Positions 9,556 to 19,266 of a stretch of 64,000 bases of DNA are shown in pieces (the stretch's first letter is position 1; every line of letters starts with the position of its first letter). The stretch lies in the NCBI GenBank assembly GCA_050789445.1, contig JAILXR010000001.1:1240001-1304000 (forward strand). The letters run 5' to 3'. The stretch comes from JAWSVE01 sp050789445 (GTDB taxonomy: Bacteria > Pseudomonadota > Gammaproteobacteria > Pseudomonadales > Cellvibrionaceae). Under the pieces are notes generated by a model, which was not told where the DNA came from, did no database searches, and saw nothing but the letters and a program-made list of their open reading frames with translations. The translations under genes were made by a program, and so were the position numbers.

Positions 9556-10653
9556 TTAAATCATCTGATAGTGAGTTAAAATCCTTCTGTATTGTCCAAA
9601 CACTAGATCGGCTTGTGCGTGAACACTATATCCGTCCCGTATTGTATTTAAAGCGTTGATTCGCATCATTTCGAATCGTTTTTTATCTGCCATAAGCATT
9701 TCCAGCTTATCGGCAAAGTCTTCTGAATTGTCTTCCGCTATATATCCACAATGACCATTTTCAATAATCTCTGGAACCTCACCTACGGGGGTGCTCACAA
9801 CAGGTACCCCGTATGAAAGAGCTTCCAATAAATTCATTGGCAGACCTTCTGTCTTTGAGCATATGATTAAGATATCACTCTCTCTATAAAAGCTCTCAGG
9901 ATTAGTAACAAAGCCGTGAAATTTCACGCTATCATCCAACCCAAGCATAGAGACCCGCTCTTTAACCTCTACGAGCATTGGCCCATCGCCAATCACATCT
10001 AAAAAAACATCTACTTTACGACGTTTTAACACATCAAGAACATCAATAGCTAGAAGATGGTTTTTTTCTGAAGATACTCTCGCCACGATGAGCATTTTTA
10101 TTTTAGTAGTTTCTTTTTGTTTTAGCTTATGACTCGGTAGTTCTACACCGTTTGGTATAAACGACATCCCTAGCGCAGGCTTTAGAAAAGGAGATGGCCT
10201 TATGCCCCGAGAAACAACAAATATTGCAGAAACAAAATTAATAAAAAAATTTTCTATTTTTGCATAAATTTTTTCAGCGCCAGTTGTATTTAAAACACCA
10301 TGCAGATGATGGACAATCTTCGCACCAGTGCCTATAACGGCCAAACGTGCATGTACGAGAGATTTATAATCATGCGTATGAATTATTCTATACTGATCAT
10401 TTTTTATTATTTGGTGCAGTTTTTTTATCAACAGGACATCTATTTTTTTTTGGCTAGGGCTACTGAACACCTTAACTGGGTGACTCTTCAGTGATTTTGC
10501 CAACCGCTCCGAATCCTTTCCTGCTCCCTCAATTGTAAAAAGGCTCGCCGAAAACTCTTTTGAATGGTTGTTCATATCAGGCAACAAGTTTAATAGCACT
10601 TTTTCAGCGCCATAAAAACCTGTTGTGGACCTAACATGCATAACATTAATCAC
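9556..10653 (-). CDS. GT4 glycosyltransferase
   Basis: A 365-residue GT-B protein beginning with the acceptor-side INVMHVRSTTGFYGAEKV block. It ends with the GT4 donor site SKTEGLPMNLLEALSYG and VVSTPVGEVPEII. The GTG start at 10653 keeps the first beta strand intact and overlaps the upstream glycosyltransferase gene by eight bases, so the two are probably translationally coupled. The pattern resembles the second sugar transferase (stp2-like) of exosortase-type EPS loci. Substrates are unknown. Confidence 0.85.
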   Translation of the reverse strand: MINVMHVRSTTGFYGAEKVLLNLLPDMNNHSKEFSASLFTIEGAGKDSERLAKSLKSHPVKVFSSPSQKKIDVLLIKKLHQIIKNDQYRIIHTHDYKSLVHARLAVIGTGAKIVHHLHGVLNTTGAEKIYAKIENFFINFVSAIFVVSRGIRPSPFLKPALGMSFIPNGVELPSHKLKQKETTKIKMLIVARVSSEKNHLLAIDVLDVLKRRKVDVFLDVIGDGPMLVEVKERVSMLGLDDSVKFHGFVTNPESFYRESDILIICSKTEGLPMNLLEALSYGVPVVSTPVGEVPEIIENGHCGYIAEDNSEDFADKLEMLMADKKRFEMMRINALNTIRDGYSVHAQADLVFGQYRRILTHYQMI

Positions 10654-11809
10654 GACGAAAGAACTCTTTAATCATCGACGAAAAAATACCTTCAAACTGC
10701 TGAACCATTGATGCATTCGAAAATTTCTGCTCAGCCAACTCTCTAGATTTTTTTCCATATAGACTAAGACGATCTGGATCACTAAGCATACTTTTTAACG
10801 CTTGCCCAATGGCATCTGAAGAGCCTGCCTCCACCAGTAAGCCGTTCTCGCCATTGATCACAACTTCTCCGTTGCCTCCTACATCTGTAGCCAACAGAGG
10901 CAACCCTGCTGCAGAAGCTTCTACTAACGCATTTGACAAACCCTCAGATAAAGAAGATATCACGAACAAATCAACAGCTTTAATCCATTCTGCAACGTTT
11001 TTTTGCCATCCTGCAAAAATAACGTTTGGGTCAATCCCTAAAGTAGCCACGAGCTCTTTAAGCCTCTCTTCTTCCTCGCCACCCCCGATTAAAACAAGTA
11101 CTGTATCGTCGTTTGACTCCGATAAATACTGAGCGAAGCCTTCTAACAAAAAAGTGTGTCCTTTAATCGGCTTTAATGTGCCAACACAACAAATAATTTT
11201 TTTATCAGTAGGCAGCTGAAGCTTTTCCCGTAAAAAAATGACTTCTTGAGATGTTCCTCTATGATATAAATCTAGATCTGTACCATTGTGTACAACCCAA
11301 GCGCGATCTGGGTTAGCCTTATAATCGGACACCATCAAATCTTTAATACTTGATGAAGGGCTCACAATGCCATCAAGACGACAAGTAATATACTTCATTA
11401 GCGTCTTAAGGCGAGCAGAAATATTGAACCCCATATCCCGCTTACTTGACAGACTAACGAATCGCCTGAAAGAAATTTTCTTAAGAATGAAATTAATTAA
11501 ATCAGATTTTTCATGATAGGAGATTATCAGTTCTATTTTTTCGTCTCGAACTATTTTTCTCAACTCCAACGCTAGCGACAGGTAAGCCCAACTAAAAACG
11601 CTCTGAACAGGCCTCAAATGCAACGTTACAGAATCCCTATCACCGAGCTTGCCAACTTTTAATTTTTTATGAGTATAATTGGGATACATTTGAAATACAT
11701 CAACATGAAACTCTTCACCTATACCTGACAGCAAGTTCAATAGATGCTTTTCACTACCACCAGGCTCACCAACATAGTTATCTGTAATAACAAGTAATCG
11801 CTTATTCAT
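10646..11809 (-). CDS. GT4 glycosyltransferase
   Basis: A 387-residue GT4 protein: N-terminal block LVITDNYVGEPGGSEKHL, middle VGTLKPIKGHTFLLEGF, and donor site SSLSEGLSNALVEASAAGLP followed by LLATDVGGNGEV. It extends the EPS repeat unit in the cytoplasm. It overlaps the downstream glycosyltransferase gene by eight bases and lies 60 bases after the GT2 gene, so it belongs to the long minus-strand operon that starts near 20697. Confidence 0.85.
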   Translation of the reverse strand: MNKRLLVITDNYVGEPGGSEKHLLNLLSGIGEEFHVDVFQMYPNYTHKKLKVGKLGDRDSVTLHLRPVQSVFSWAYLSLALELRKIVRDEKIELIISYHEKSDLINFILKKISFRRFVSLSSKRDMGFNISARLKTLMKYITCRLDGIVSPSSSIKDLMVSDYKANPDRAWVVHNGTDLDLYHRGTSQEVIFLREKLQLPTDKKIICCVGTLKPIKGHTFLLEGFAQYLSESNDDTVLVLIGGGEEEERLKELVATLGIDPNVIFAGWQKNVAEWIKAVDLFVISSLSEGLSNALVEASAAGLPLLATDVGGNGEVVINGENGLLVEAGSSDAIGQALKSMLSDPDRLSLYGKKSRELAEQKFSNASMVQQFEGIFSSMIKEFFRRD

Positions 11810-11869
11810 GCTCTGTGATCACTCAAGTAAAAAATCATTTTTATTCCCAAATGGCCTTTAAATTAAAAT

Positions 11870-13009
11870 CTATTTCTTCCAAAGATGAAGATTTTTATTG
11901 GTAAAAAATTCTATCATCGCTTTGTATGCATACATATTCATAGACACGAAAGCATTTCTGATACTAACTATTTTTTTAAATAGAGGATGATTAATTTTAT
12001 TTTCAATAATTGGCAGCAAATAGAAAAAAGTTTGCCCCAAGAATGCAAGAACATAAAACCAATGCTCGGCCATTAGCAAGAAACTACTTAGTAACAGTAC
12101 AGCCAAAAATACGGGCATAACTAACCGAAGTAATTTATGTGAAATGTATTGAATGATGGCAGGGTTGCACCAAGGTTTGATTAAATCAGGTCTTAGTGCC
12201 ACCAGTTGGTAATTACCTGCTAGTGTTCTGATTTTTCGAGTTTCTTCACGAGCAGAATCAGAACTAGGAATATCATAAGCAATTGCACTAGATTCAAACA
12301 AAACTCTTTTCCCCTGCATGACAACGTTCATTGGTATGAGCACATCATCCAAAACAGTATTGTCAGGTATCGCCTGGAAAAGAGATTTTCGAATTGCGTA
12401 TATTGCTCCTGTGACTCCTATCGCCGAAAAAAATTCACTTTCTTTTGCTCGAATAAAGGTTTCATACTGCCAATATGCATCGACAGACTGCGAAAATTTA
12501 TTTTCTTCGCCTGTATGTTCAGTACTAGAAAAATGTAGCTCGCCACTAACAGCACCAACATCAGGATCGGATAAACAAGCCAGCATATTTTTTATCGCGT
12601 CAGGCTCAAAGGTTTGCCTAACATCAGTTAACACGACAAGCTCTGTTTGAGTATTTGAAAAAGCATCGTTTAAGCAAGCTGCTTTCCCTCTCCGTTCACT
12701 GTTCTCTAAAAAGGTAACATTCGACAACTCTAAAGACTCGACAACGGTTTTTGTCGCATCATCGGATCCATCAGAAACGACGAGTATTTGAAGCTTTTCT
12801 TTTGGGTAATTTGAAGAAAGAATGTCTTTTATTTTCTTCTCAATTCTTGCAACTTCGTTATAAACAATGACAACAACGGTAACGTCGTCTACGGCATCTA
12901 TTTTGATGGTTTCCTTTGGAAAAAAGGTCGCGAGCAAATAAATAAACACGGGATATAGCGCGTAAGTGTAAACGATCAGCAAGGCAGAAAACCAAAACAA
13001 AAAATACAT
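11870..13009 (-). CDS. Membrane GT2 glycosyltransferase
   Basis: One N-terminal membrane segment (residues ~1-25) is followed by a GT-A domain with VVIVYNE, VVSDGSDD, the LTDVRQTF metal-site region, TGAIYAIRK and LDDVLIPM. Two or three membrane segments follow, from ~295 to 345. The usual QxxRW motif of processive synthases is replaced by RKIRTLAGNYQ, the form seen in a large group of EPS-associated GT2 proteins. It may therefore be a repeat-unit transferase or a synthase-like enzyme. A GAGG ribosome site lies 8 bases before the ATG, and it directly follows the deacetylase gene. Confidence 0.82.
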   Translation of the reverse strand: MYFLFWFSALLIVYTYALYPVFIYLLATFFPKETIKIDAVDDVTVVVIVYNEVARIEKKIKDILSSNYPKEKLQILVVSDGSDDATKTVVESLELSNVTFLENSERRGKAACLNDAFSNTQTELVVLTDVRQTFEPDAIKNMLACLSDPDVGAVSGELHFSSTEHTGEENKFSQSVDAYWQYETFIRAKESEFFSAIGVTGAIYAIRKSLFQAIPDNTVLDDVLIPMNVVMQGKRVLFESSAIAYDIPSSDSAREETRKIRTLAGNYQLVALRPDLIKPWCNPAIIQYISHKLLRLVMPVFLAVLLLSSFLLMAEHWFYVLAFLGQTFFYLLPIIENKINHPLFKKIVSIRNAFVSMNMYAYKAMIEFFTNKNLHLWKK

Positions 13010-13012
13010 TAT

Positions 13013-13777
13013 TTAACCTCGCAATAGTTTCCAAACTGCTTCATAACGACGATTACCTAAAATACGCTTGGCTTGCTTAGTGACAAAATATTTTATTTGA
13101 TCTTTCCTAATAGGCGACGACTCACACAAAAGTAATTGCTCATACAAATCTCTGCTCGTCGCAGATGTAATAGCTACACGAGGAATAGAATATGGGTTGA
13201 TTTTATTAATTTCTAAGTATCCAGGTTCTGAATTCGAAATTGCGACATAGCCAATTTTTTCTGCCATAGCTATCAAACGATGATCGTAACGCCCGCCTGG
13301 CGGAGCAAAGATAGTGACTTCTTTACCGCATGCATCACTAATCAACTCTTTTGATTTTTTTAATTGCTCAAGGAGCGCCTGATCACTCAAGTCATTCATA
13401 AACTCGTGTGTGTGTCCGTGAGACTGTATTGACATTCCCATACCAACCATTTCTTTAAGCTGCGAGGAAGATAGAAAGTGTTTAGTATCAATAGTTGAAG
13501 AATTAACAAAAAAATCGGCAGAATAACCATGAGCATGAAGCAATCTAGCTGCATCGTAATTTGTAACGTGACCATCATCAAATGTAAAAGAACAGCAGCG
13601 GAGCTCATCTTGATTTTCAAGAATATATTCTAACGAACGAACGGGTATTTTTTTTTCTAAGCTTAAATTGATAAAATATTGAAAATTATCATTAGACACT
13701 GCATAAAATGAGTCTGCACCATCGAGCAATGATGTAGTCTTATTGATTCCGTGAAACATAAAGACGGGGATAGACAT
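13013..13777 (-). CDS. Polysaccharide deacetylase (NodB homology), short form
   Basis: A ~254-residue CE4 protein with SFTFDDGH (motif 1), QSHGHTHEF (motif 2) and APPGGRYD (motif 3), no signal peptide, and a basic C-terminal tail. Without export it would act on a lipid-linked or nucleotide-linked precursor, but other export routes cannot be excluded. I chose ATG 13777; an in-frame TTG at 13792 would add five residues and has no ribosome site. Three bases separate its stop from the GT2 start region. The ATPase gene upstream is 75 bases away. Confidence 0.8.
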   Translation of the reverse strand: MSIPVFMFHGINKTTSLLDGADSFYAVSNDNFQYFINLSLEKKIPVRSLEYILENQDELRCCSFTFDDGHVTNYDAARLLHAHGYSADFFVNSSTIDTKHFLSSSQLKEMVGMGMSIQSHGHTHEFMNDLSDQALLEQLKKSKELISDACGKEVTIFAPPGGRYDHRLIAMAEKIGYVAISNSEPGYLEINKINPYSIPRVAITSATSRDLYEQLLLCESSPIRKDQIKYFVTKQAKRILGNRRYEAVWKLLRG

Positions 13778-13852
13778 GGCAATTGCACCCAATAACTAAA
13801 AACAATACGATTAATGTAAAAATAAAAGATAGCACTTACATTAAACTATAAA

Positions 13853-14878
13853 TTATTTTTTTCTGGCAGGGCCATCACCATTCGAGGCTTTTTCCAATCC
13901 ATTAGATAACGAATCTGCGATCCTTTCTAATTGATGAGCTATATCTTGTGCAACCGTGAGAAGATTACCTGCATCTTCACTAGACATATTGCCGTCAGTT
14001 TTTGAATTAATATTAACAACTTTATGCAAGCCTTTCATTGAGCGAGGAGGCTCATTCACGCTTCTTGGAAGAGTGTTTGAATCCCAATTTAGTTCTTTTA
14101 CCGCATCGTCAATTTGCCTTGATGATATGGCATAAAATCCATCGGCATAGCCACATGTTAGCGCCGTATCAGCAAGAATATTTATCAAACGAGGCAAGCC
14201 CTGAGTGAACTCATAAATTTGCTTAATCGCATCAAGCGTGAAAATCTCTAATTTTTGTCCTGCTTTGTAGACACGAAACTGAACATATTCTTTTGTTTCT
14301 TCAAAATCTAATCGAGTTAAATGGAAGCGTAATTTAATTCTTTGATTAAGCTGCTCAAGGGAACCACTTTCAATAATATTTTTAAGTTCTGGCTGCCCAC
14401 ACAAAATTATATTCATGTTTGACTTACCAGAATAAATATCTATCCCTGCAAGCATACGTAATTCTTCAAGTGTCTCAAACGAAAGACTTTGCGCCTCATC
14501 AACGACAATCACAATCGTGCGAGTTGATTCAACGATGTAATTATTAACTAACTGGTAAAGTTTAGACTTAGGAATATCTTCACCATCAGCCAACCCAAAT
14601 TTTTCCGCGATTGTATACAGCAGCTCATAAGGACTGATTTGAGTTTGGTAAATGGTAACGACTTCTGCAGCTGAGGGCATTGTCTTCAATAAATGTTGAA
14701 GCAAGATTGTCTTCCCTGCTCCGATCTCCCCAGTTAATAACGTGAACACATCTTTATTCCACAGCGCGTAGTTGAGGAAAGTAAATGCTTTTTTATGCCC
14801 TTTACTCAGGTATAAAAATTCAGAGTTTGGCGCAATTTCAAACGGCTCAACTTCAAAACCATAATGTTCAAGATACAT
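13853..14878 (-). CDS. ExeA/GspA-like AAA ATPase of EPS locus (XrtA-associated type)
   Basis: Walker A GEIGAGKT at residues 50-57, Walker B VIVVDEAQS near 122-130, and an AAA C-terminal lid with FTQGLPRLINILAD. The N-terminus (YLEHYGFEVEPFEIAPNSEFLYLS) is the signature of the ExeA-like ATPases of exosortase/PEP-CTERM EPS loci. Residues ~270-341 are polar and probably disordered. Its job is not established for the family; a role in export or polymerisation control is usually inferred from its constant place beside the export genes. One base separates it from the beta-barrel gene. Confidence 0.85.
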   Translation of the reverse strand: MYLEHYGFEVEPFEIAPNSEFLYLSKGHKKAFTFLNYALWNKDVFTLLTGEIGAGKTILLQHLLKTMPSAAEVVTIYQTQISPYELLYTIAEKFGLADGEDIPKSKLYQLVNNYIVESTRTIVIVVDEAQSLSFETLEELRMLAGIDIYSGKSNMNIILCGQPELKNIIESGSLEQLNQRIKLRFHLTRLDFEETKEYVQFRVYKAGQKLEIFTLDAIKQIYEFTQGLPRLINILADTALTCGYADGFYAISSRQIDDAVKELNWDSNTLPRSVNEPPRSMKGLHKVVNINSKTDGNMSSEDAGNLLTVAQDIAHQLERIADSLSNGLEKASNGDGPARKK

Positions 14879-14879
14879 T

Positions 14880-16244
14880 TTAAAACCCTTTTATTCGTCC
14901 GAGAGGCGAATAGCTAAAACCGATCATTATGCTATTCTCCGTAACATCTCCATTCGCTAGCAGTGTACGCTCTTCAATATTTTCGTGACGATATTCAGCA
15001 AAAACTAATAAATTATTAGTGAGGAAACTGTTGTAACGGAGTGCTGTATAAATCTCATCGTTTTCTATGCCAACATTTTCAAATGAGCTTTTTTCATAAC
15101 CTAGCCTGAATGTAATATCACCCTGACTGGCCGTTTTTAATAATTGCCCATAATTAAAAACAATCGCCAAATCACCACCAATAGAATCTTCTTCACGATC
15201 ACCAAAAAGACTTTCTATAAAGTCTTGATAGATACTTGCAGAAACATCCACATAAGCACCATCGTGACTGTATTGAGCTCGAAATCTTTTTTGCTCAATC
15301 ACTTCATCAATATAGCCAGCTTGATCGTTAATATTTAAATTAATAACGCCAATACTGACATCGGTATTCACCAAATTTCCATAATCTTGATTATACCTAA
15401 AGGTTATTCTGTCGTTAGCATTTACCTGTCTCGACAAAGAGAAACCAATTAAATTGCCATCAAAGCTATTACCTGCATCTGTAGTAATTTCTGATCGTCC
15501 AACATCGAGAACATAAGCGGTTTGACGCCTGCTCGAGCTCAATCTCAAAAAAGCGCTGCGCTCTTCGTAATCACTATCTTCTAGCTCATCATATTTTGTA
15601 TCTGTTTGAGCAACGTAAAATGCTAAATCGCTAATTTTTGAAATAGCTCTCTCATAACCTATTGCTGGCTTTATTATTGTCCGCGAAACATCTCCTAAGC
15701 CTGAGTCAGCATCTCTATCACTAACATTGCTATAAAGAAACTCAAAATTAATCTGATCTCTTCCCGACAAACGGAGAAAATAACGGGGCAATGCTGCAAA
15801 AACATTAACATCGCTGCTGTTACTTACTCTGTTTGTAACAAAACGATTACTTTGAATTTGAGCATAAGAATCAGCTAGCGTTAACGAGAAATTCGATCTG
15901 TTTGGAGAATAAACAACACCTCCTTCAAAACCTCGTAAATTTTCGTCGTCAATATCATTATCTGAATAAAAAGTTTTTCCGAGAAGAGCTGACACATTCG
16001 TTTGTAACACCTCACCCTCTGTGGACTGAGCTGAAAAAGTCACACCTGTATTATAAATTTCAGATGACTCTTGATCGTCCTCACTTCGAAAAATATTATC
16101 GCTTTTTTCGCCATTGCCAAACAGTGAATATTGATATTCAAGCGCTTCTGATAAAGCGGGAAAAAATATTATTGTGCTAACCAACAAACACCATCGAATA
16201 CTTTTTTGCCGCACTACTAATTCCCCAATAATTCCTGACAACAT
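14880..16244 (-). CDS. Outer-membrane beta-barrel protein of the EPS export module
   Basis: An N-terminal hydrophobic segment (WCLLVSTIIFFPALSEALE) serves as signal peptide. The rest is alternating amphipathic strands rich in Tyr, Ser, Asn and Asp, and the protein ends in Gly-Phe, as expected for an outer-membrane barrel. Position between the ATPase and kinase genes matches the TIGR03016-type outer-membrane protein of XrtA EPS loci. It may form the exit pore or a pore accessory. I chose ATG 16244, which overlaps the kinase stop (TGATG), over an in-frame TTG at 16247. Confidence 0.75.
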   Translation of the reverse strand: MLSGIIGELVVRQKSIRWCLLVSTIIFFPALSEALEYQYSLFGNGEKSDNIFRSEDDQESSEIYNTGVTFSAQSTEGEVLQTNVSALLGKTFYSDNDIDDENLRGFEGGVVYSPNRSNFSLTLADSYAQIQSNRFVTNRVSNSSDVNVFAALPRYFLRLSGRDQINFEFLYSNVSDRDADSGLGDVSRTIIKPAIGYERAISKISDLAFYVAQTDTKYDELEDSDYEERSAFLRLSSSRRQTAYVLDVGRSEITTDAGNSFDGNLIGFSLSRQVNANDRITFRYNQDYGNLVNTDVSIGVINLNINDQAGYIDEVIEQKRFRAQYSHDGAYVDVSASIYQDFIESLFGDREEDSIGGDLAIVFNYGQLLKTASQGDITFRLGYEKSSFENVGIENDEIYTALRYNSFLTNNLLVFAEYRHENIEERTLLANGDVTENSIMIGFSYSPLGRIKGF

Positions 16245-17071
16245 CAAAATTGATTCAAAACAACACCGGCCAACTTGCTTTGCCCGATTGTTCTTGCCGC
16301 TGTTTTAATTTCTTGAGTAGTACACTGACCATAAGGAATGACCAGCACAACAAGATCACATTTATCGATTAGTATGCGAGTATCTGCAGAATCACTCAAA
16401 CTCGGCGCATCGATAATCGGGTATCTTTCAGCATAACGCTCGACTACCTCGTTAAAAAACTGCCCCATTCGCTCTGAACTAAAATACTCTGTTGCATTTT
16501 CACGCTGACTCCCAACAGGTATTAAACGTAAACGAGAGACGCCTGTTGGATATAAAATTTTATCCAAGGGCATATCATCAGACTCCAAATAATCAACTAT
16601 CCCTGCTTCACTTTCTAATTGAAATATTTCTGCAAGCGCAGGAGAACGAACATTCGCATCAATTAAAAGAGAAGTTTTACCTTCATCAAACGCAAATACA
16701 TTAGCTATATTTGCAGCGATGAGACTGGTCCCACCTGCTGGGACGACGGAAGTGACTAAAGTGGTAAAATTTTTACTACCAGCCTTTGCAATTAATTTAG
16801 TTCGAATATTTCGATAAATATTTAAAAGTTTTTCGTCTTTCATACTAGGATAAATTAACCGACGATCGGCTAACTGATCTTCTGTGAAAGTAAACTCTTG
16901 CTGCATTCGTGAAATTTGATTACGAGGAGAGATAGTAGCCTGAGTACCTGACACCTTGGCAATATCGTTCGAAGAGTTAGTTGCTGCATCCGCTTTATGC
17001 TGATCAGCATTGCCAGGCTGTTTGTTTTGTTCCTTCATCGCTTTGGAGAAGGCTGTTTCTAATTTACTCAT
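16244..17071 (-). CDS. CpsD/CapB-like tyrosine-kinase domain protein, P-loop degenerate
   Basis: This corresponds to the cytoplasmic BY-kinase partner of the Wzz-like protein encoded just upstream. The fold blocks are recognisable: Walker A region VVPAGGTSLIAANIANVFA (residues ~109-127), Walker A' LLIDANVRSP (~135-144) and Walker B YPIIDAPSLSD. The P-loop lysine is absent: residues 111-116 read PAGGTS where PGEGKS/T is usual. The second Asp of Walker A' is Asn, and there is no C-terminal tyrosine cluster. Weak or no kinase activity is expected; a structural role is possible. ATG 17071 overlaps the upstream stop (ATGA) and has AGGG upstream. Confidence 0.8.
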   Translation of the reverse strand: MSKLETAFSKAMKEQNKQPGNADQHKADAATNSSNDIAKVSGTQATISPRNQISRMQQEFTFTEDQLADRRLIYPSMKDEKLLNIYRNIRTKLIAKAGSKNFTTLVTSVVPAGGTSLIAANIANVFAFDEGKTSLLIDANVRSPALAEIFQLESEAGIVDYLESDDMPLDKILYPTGVSRLRLIPVGSQRENATEYFSSERMGQFFNEVVERYAERYPIIDAPSLSDSADTRILIDKCDLVVLVIPYGQCTTQEIKTAARTIGQSKLAGVVLNQF

Positions 17072-18606
17072 ACAATACCCTGTAACCTCAACCAAACTGC
17101 ATAACCGTAAAGAACCCAGCTGCCGAGAACTAAAAACGTAACAAATGATTTTTTAAGCGTGTTTAGACTATATTCTGTTGGAGTATTCATATGATAAACA
17201 GAAGCCAAAACAGGCAATCCCATTTTTTCTGAAACCTCACTCTCCATACGAACTTTACCGTCAACAAAAGCAAGACCAAGGATTGCTCCTAAAGGAACAA
17301 GAAAACTAAACAATAATCCACCAGCTACAAAATGAGCGAATCGGATTCCGCGAGGAGTTAACTGTAATGATGCAGGCTCCTGCTCTTTAAAGGTTTCCCC
17401 TTGCTCTTCTGCATCAATATTCATTGAAATATAAGCTCGCTCTCTTTGCCGCACCAATGAATTATAAATATCTTGATTAACTTGATAATCTCTTGTTAGT
17501 TCCGATAAATTTGCATCCATGTCGTTAATTCGAATAATCCGGTCTTCTTCTTTATTTAGCAAATCATGATTTTCTAAAAGCCGCTCCTCCAGCATAGCTA
17601 TACGAGATTCTGTTGAAGAAACTTCACTTCTTAACTCTTCATAAAGTGCATTTTTTTGAGGTGTTGATGAAAAACCACCTCCAAGCTCCTCCCCCCGTTC
17701 ACGAGCATCTCTTTCTCGCAATCTTGCTTTTTCTATCTCAGCCATTTGCCCCTTTATACTAACAATATCTGGATAGGTGTCATGATAACTTAAGCGCAAC
17801 TCTTCTAATTGTGTTTGCAGTGATTGCAATCTCGTATTGTACTGACCTTCTCTTGAAAGGCTGGCAGAAACTGCCAACTCCCCAGATAGCTGCTTGCTTA
17901 ATGTGTTTTTCCTGATTTTAGCTTCACGAATTTCCAGCTGAGTTCCTTCTATACGACGACGAAGCTCTACTATTCTCGCATCAACAGAGCTTTGAGCACC
18001 TGGTGACGCATCGAGATTACTTGACCTAAAATTCTTTAACGCCTCTTCCGCTCGAACTAATTTGCTGTGATACTCTTCTACCTGCTGATTAATAAAATTA
18101 TAAGCATTCCTACTTTCTTGCTGTCTCGTTTTCGTACTGCGATTTATAAACTCCTGCGTAATAAAATCAGTTATTTTAAACGCATGCATTGGATCGCTAT
18201 CCACATAGCTAATTTTAATTAAATTTTTTCCCGCATTATTGATATTTGTCCGAGACTGTATTTCAGAAACCAAGCGCTCTTTAGCAACCTCTCCTCTGTC
18301 GGCATCATCAAACCACTCAAAGGTTTCAAGAATTTCATCCATAAAATCTTTACTAAAAATAATTTCTCGTGCTAATTTTGCCCGATCTGAGACATCTGTA
18401 GTCACTGCAGTGCCTTCCATCAAAGGACGCAGAATGTTTTGATCGTCGACATAGATAGCACTTTCCGAAGAGTAGACTTTCGGCCAATACCAGCCAACAA
18501 AAAGAAATGCCATACTAGTAACGAAATACAACAATGCAAAAAGCCTGCGCTTCTGCCAGACTTCTCGCCGTAAAAACTTTAAAATTTCAAATATTGATAA
18601 TGTCAT
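17068..18606 (-). CDS. Wzz-like polysaccharide chain-length determinant (XrtA type)
   Basis: A 512-residue co-polymerase: first membrane segment ~22-40, then a periplasmic domain with long coiled-coil stretches (~165-400). The second membrane segment is at ~428-450 after the Pro-containing LTPRGIRF block, and a third is near residues 485-505. The extra C-terminal segment and size match the chain-length proteins of exosortase-type EPS loci. It sets polymer length and contacts the kinase, whose gene overlaps it by four bases, and the Wza-like protein, whose gene ends 12 bases upstream. Confidence 0.88.
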   Translation of the reverse strand: MTLSIFEILKFLRREVWQKRRLFALLYFVTSMAFLFVGWYWPKVYSSESAIYVDDQNILRPLMEGTAVTTDVSDRAKLAREIIFSKDFMDEILETFEWFDDADRGEVAKERLVSEIQSRTNINNAGKNLIKISYVDSDPMHAFKITDFITQEFINRSTKTRQQESRNAYNFINQQVEEYHSKLVRAEEALKNFRSSNLDASPGAQSSVDARIVELRRRIEGTQLEIREAKIRKNTLSKQLSGELAVSASLSREGQYNTRLQSLQTQLEELRLSYHDTYPDIVSIKGQMAEIEKARLRERDARERGEELGGGFSSTPQKNALYEELRSEVSSTESRIAMLEERLLENHDLLNKEEDRIIRINDMDANLSELTRDYQVNQDIYNSLVRQRERAYISMNIDAEEQGETFKEQEPASLQLTPRGIRFAHFVAGGLLFSFLVPLGAILGLAFVDGKVRMESEVSEKMGLPVLASVYHMNTPTEYSLNTLKKSFVTFLVLGSWVLYGYAVWLRLQGIV

Positions 18607-18618
18607 ATAAGTTGTCGC

Positions 18619-19242
18619 TTAAAAAATTCTCTCTGGAATACTTAGAATATCACCTGGCTGAATCAATAGATTGGTTTTCATATCTCCATCATCAAGAATA
18701 TCTTCTAACCTAATACGGATGGTTGAAACCTTTCCACTAGATTTCCGATACAAGCGAGCGCTATTACCTGATGCAAATTCATCTAGCCCACCAGCCTCTA
18801 AAACCACATCCAACACTGACATACCTTGACGATAAGGGAATGAACGAGGAGCTTGTACGGCACCCGTTACTCGCACTCGGGATAAAAACTCATGGCTTCT
18901 TAAATCAGTTAGGATCACCGCAACTTGTGGATCTTTGATAAAGCCAGATAACTGCTTAGTAATATCCGCAGCTACTTCAACTGGCGTTCTACCCCCAGCA
19001 ACCACTTCACCAATTAACGGTACAGATATTCGGCCATCGGGGCGTACTGGAACGGTTATCGATAGATCTGGATTTTTCCAAACATTTACCTGAACCTGAT
19101 CATCTACGCCAATCTTGTATTGATCAATTAATACAACTTGGTTACTTATTGCGGCTTGCCCTGATGTAGTGACATCTTTTGTGGAGCCACACCCCGCCAA
19201 AATACCGCACATAGCGATTATCAATAAAAGACTTTTATTCAC
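18619..19242 (-). CDS. Wza-like polysaccharide export lipoprotein
   Basis: Lipobox GILAG-C with Cys18. Then comes a Poly_export domain (IGVDDQVQVNVWKNPDLS...VRPDGRISVPLIGEV) and a SLBB-type domain (VRVTGAVQAPRSFPYRQG...LIQPGDILSIP). At 207 residues it is the short form typical of XrtA-type loci and lacks the Wza C-terminal helix that spans the outer membrane. The beta-barrel protein encoded three genes on may supply that function. The GTG start is supported by GGAAG about 8 bases upstream. Confidence 0.9.
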   Translation of the reverse strand: MNKSLLLIIAMCGILAGCGSTKDVTTSGQAAISNQVVLIDQYKIGVDDQVQVNVWKNPDLSITVPVRPDGRISVPLIGEVVAGGRTPVEVAADITKQLSGFIKDPQVAVILTDLRSHEFLSRVRVTGAVQAPRSFPYRQGMSVLDVVLEAGGLDEFASGNSARLYRKSSGKVSTIRIRLEDILDDGDMKTNLLIQPGDILSIPERIF

Positions 19243-19266
19243 TGTTATCTTCCTAAGTAGTTTTGA

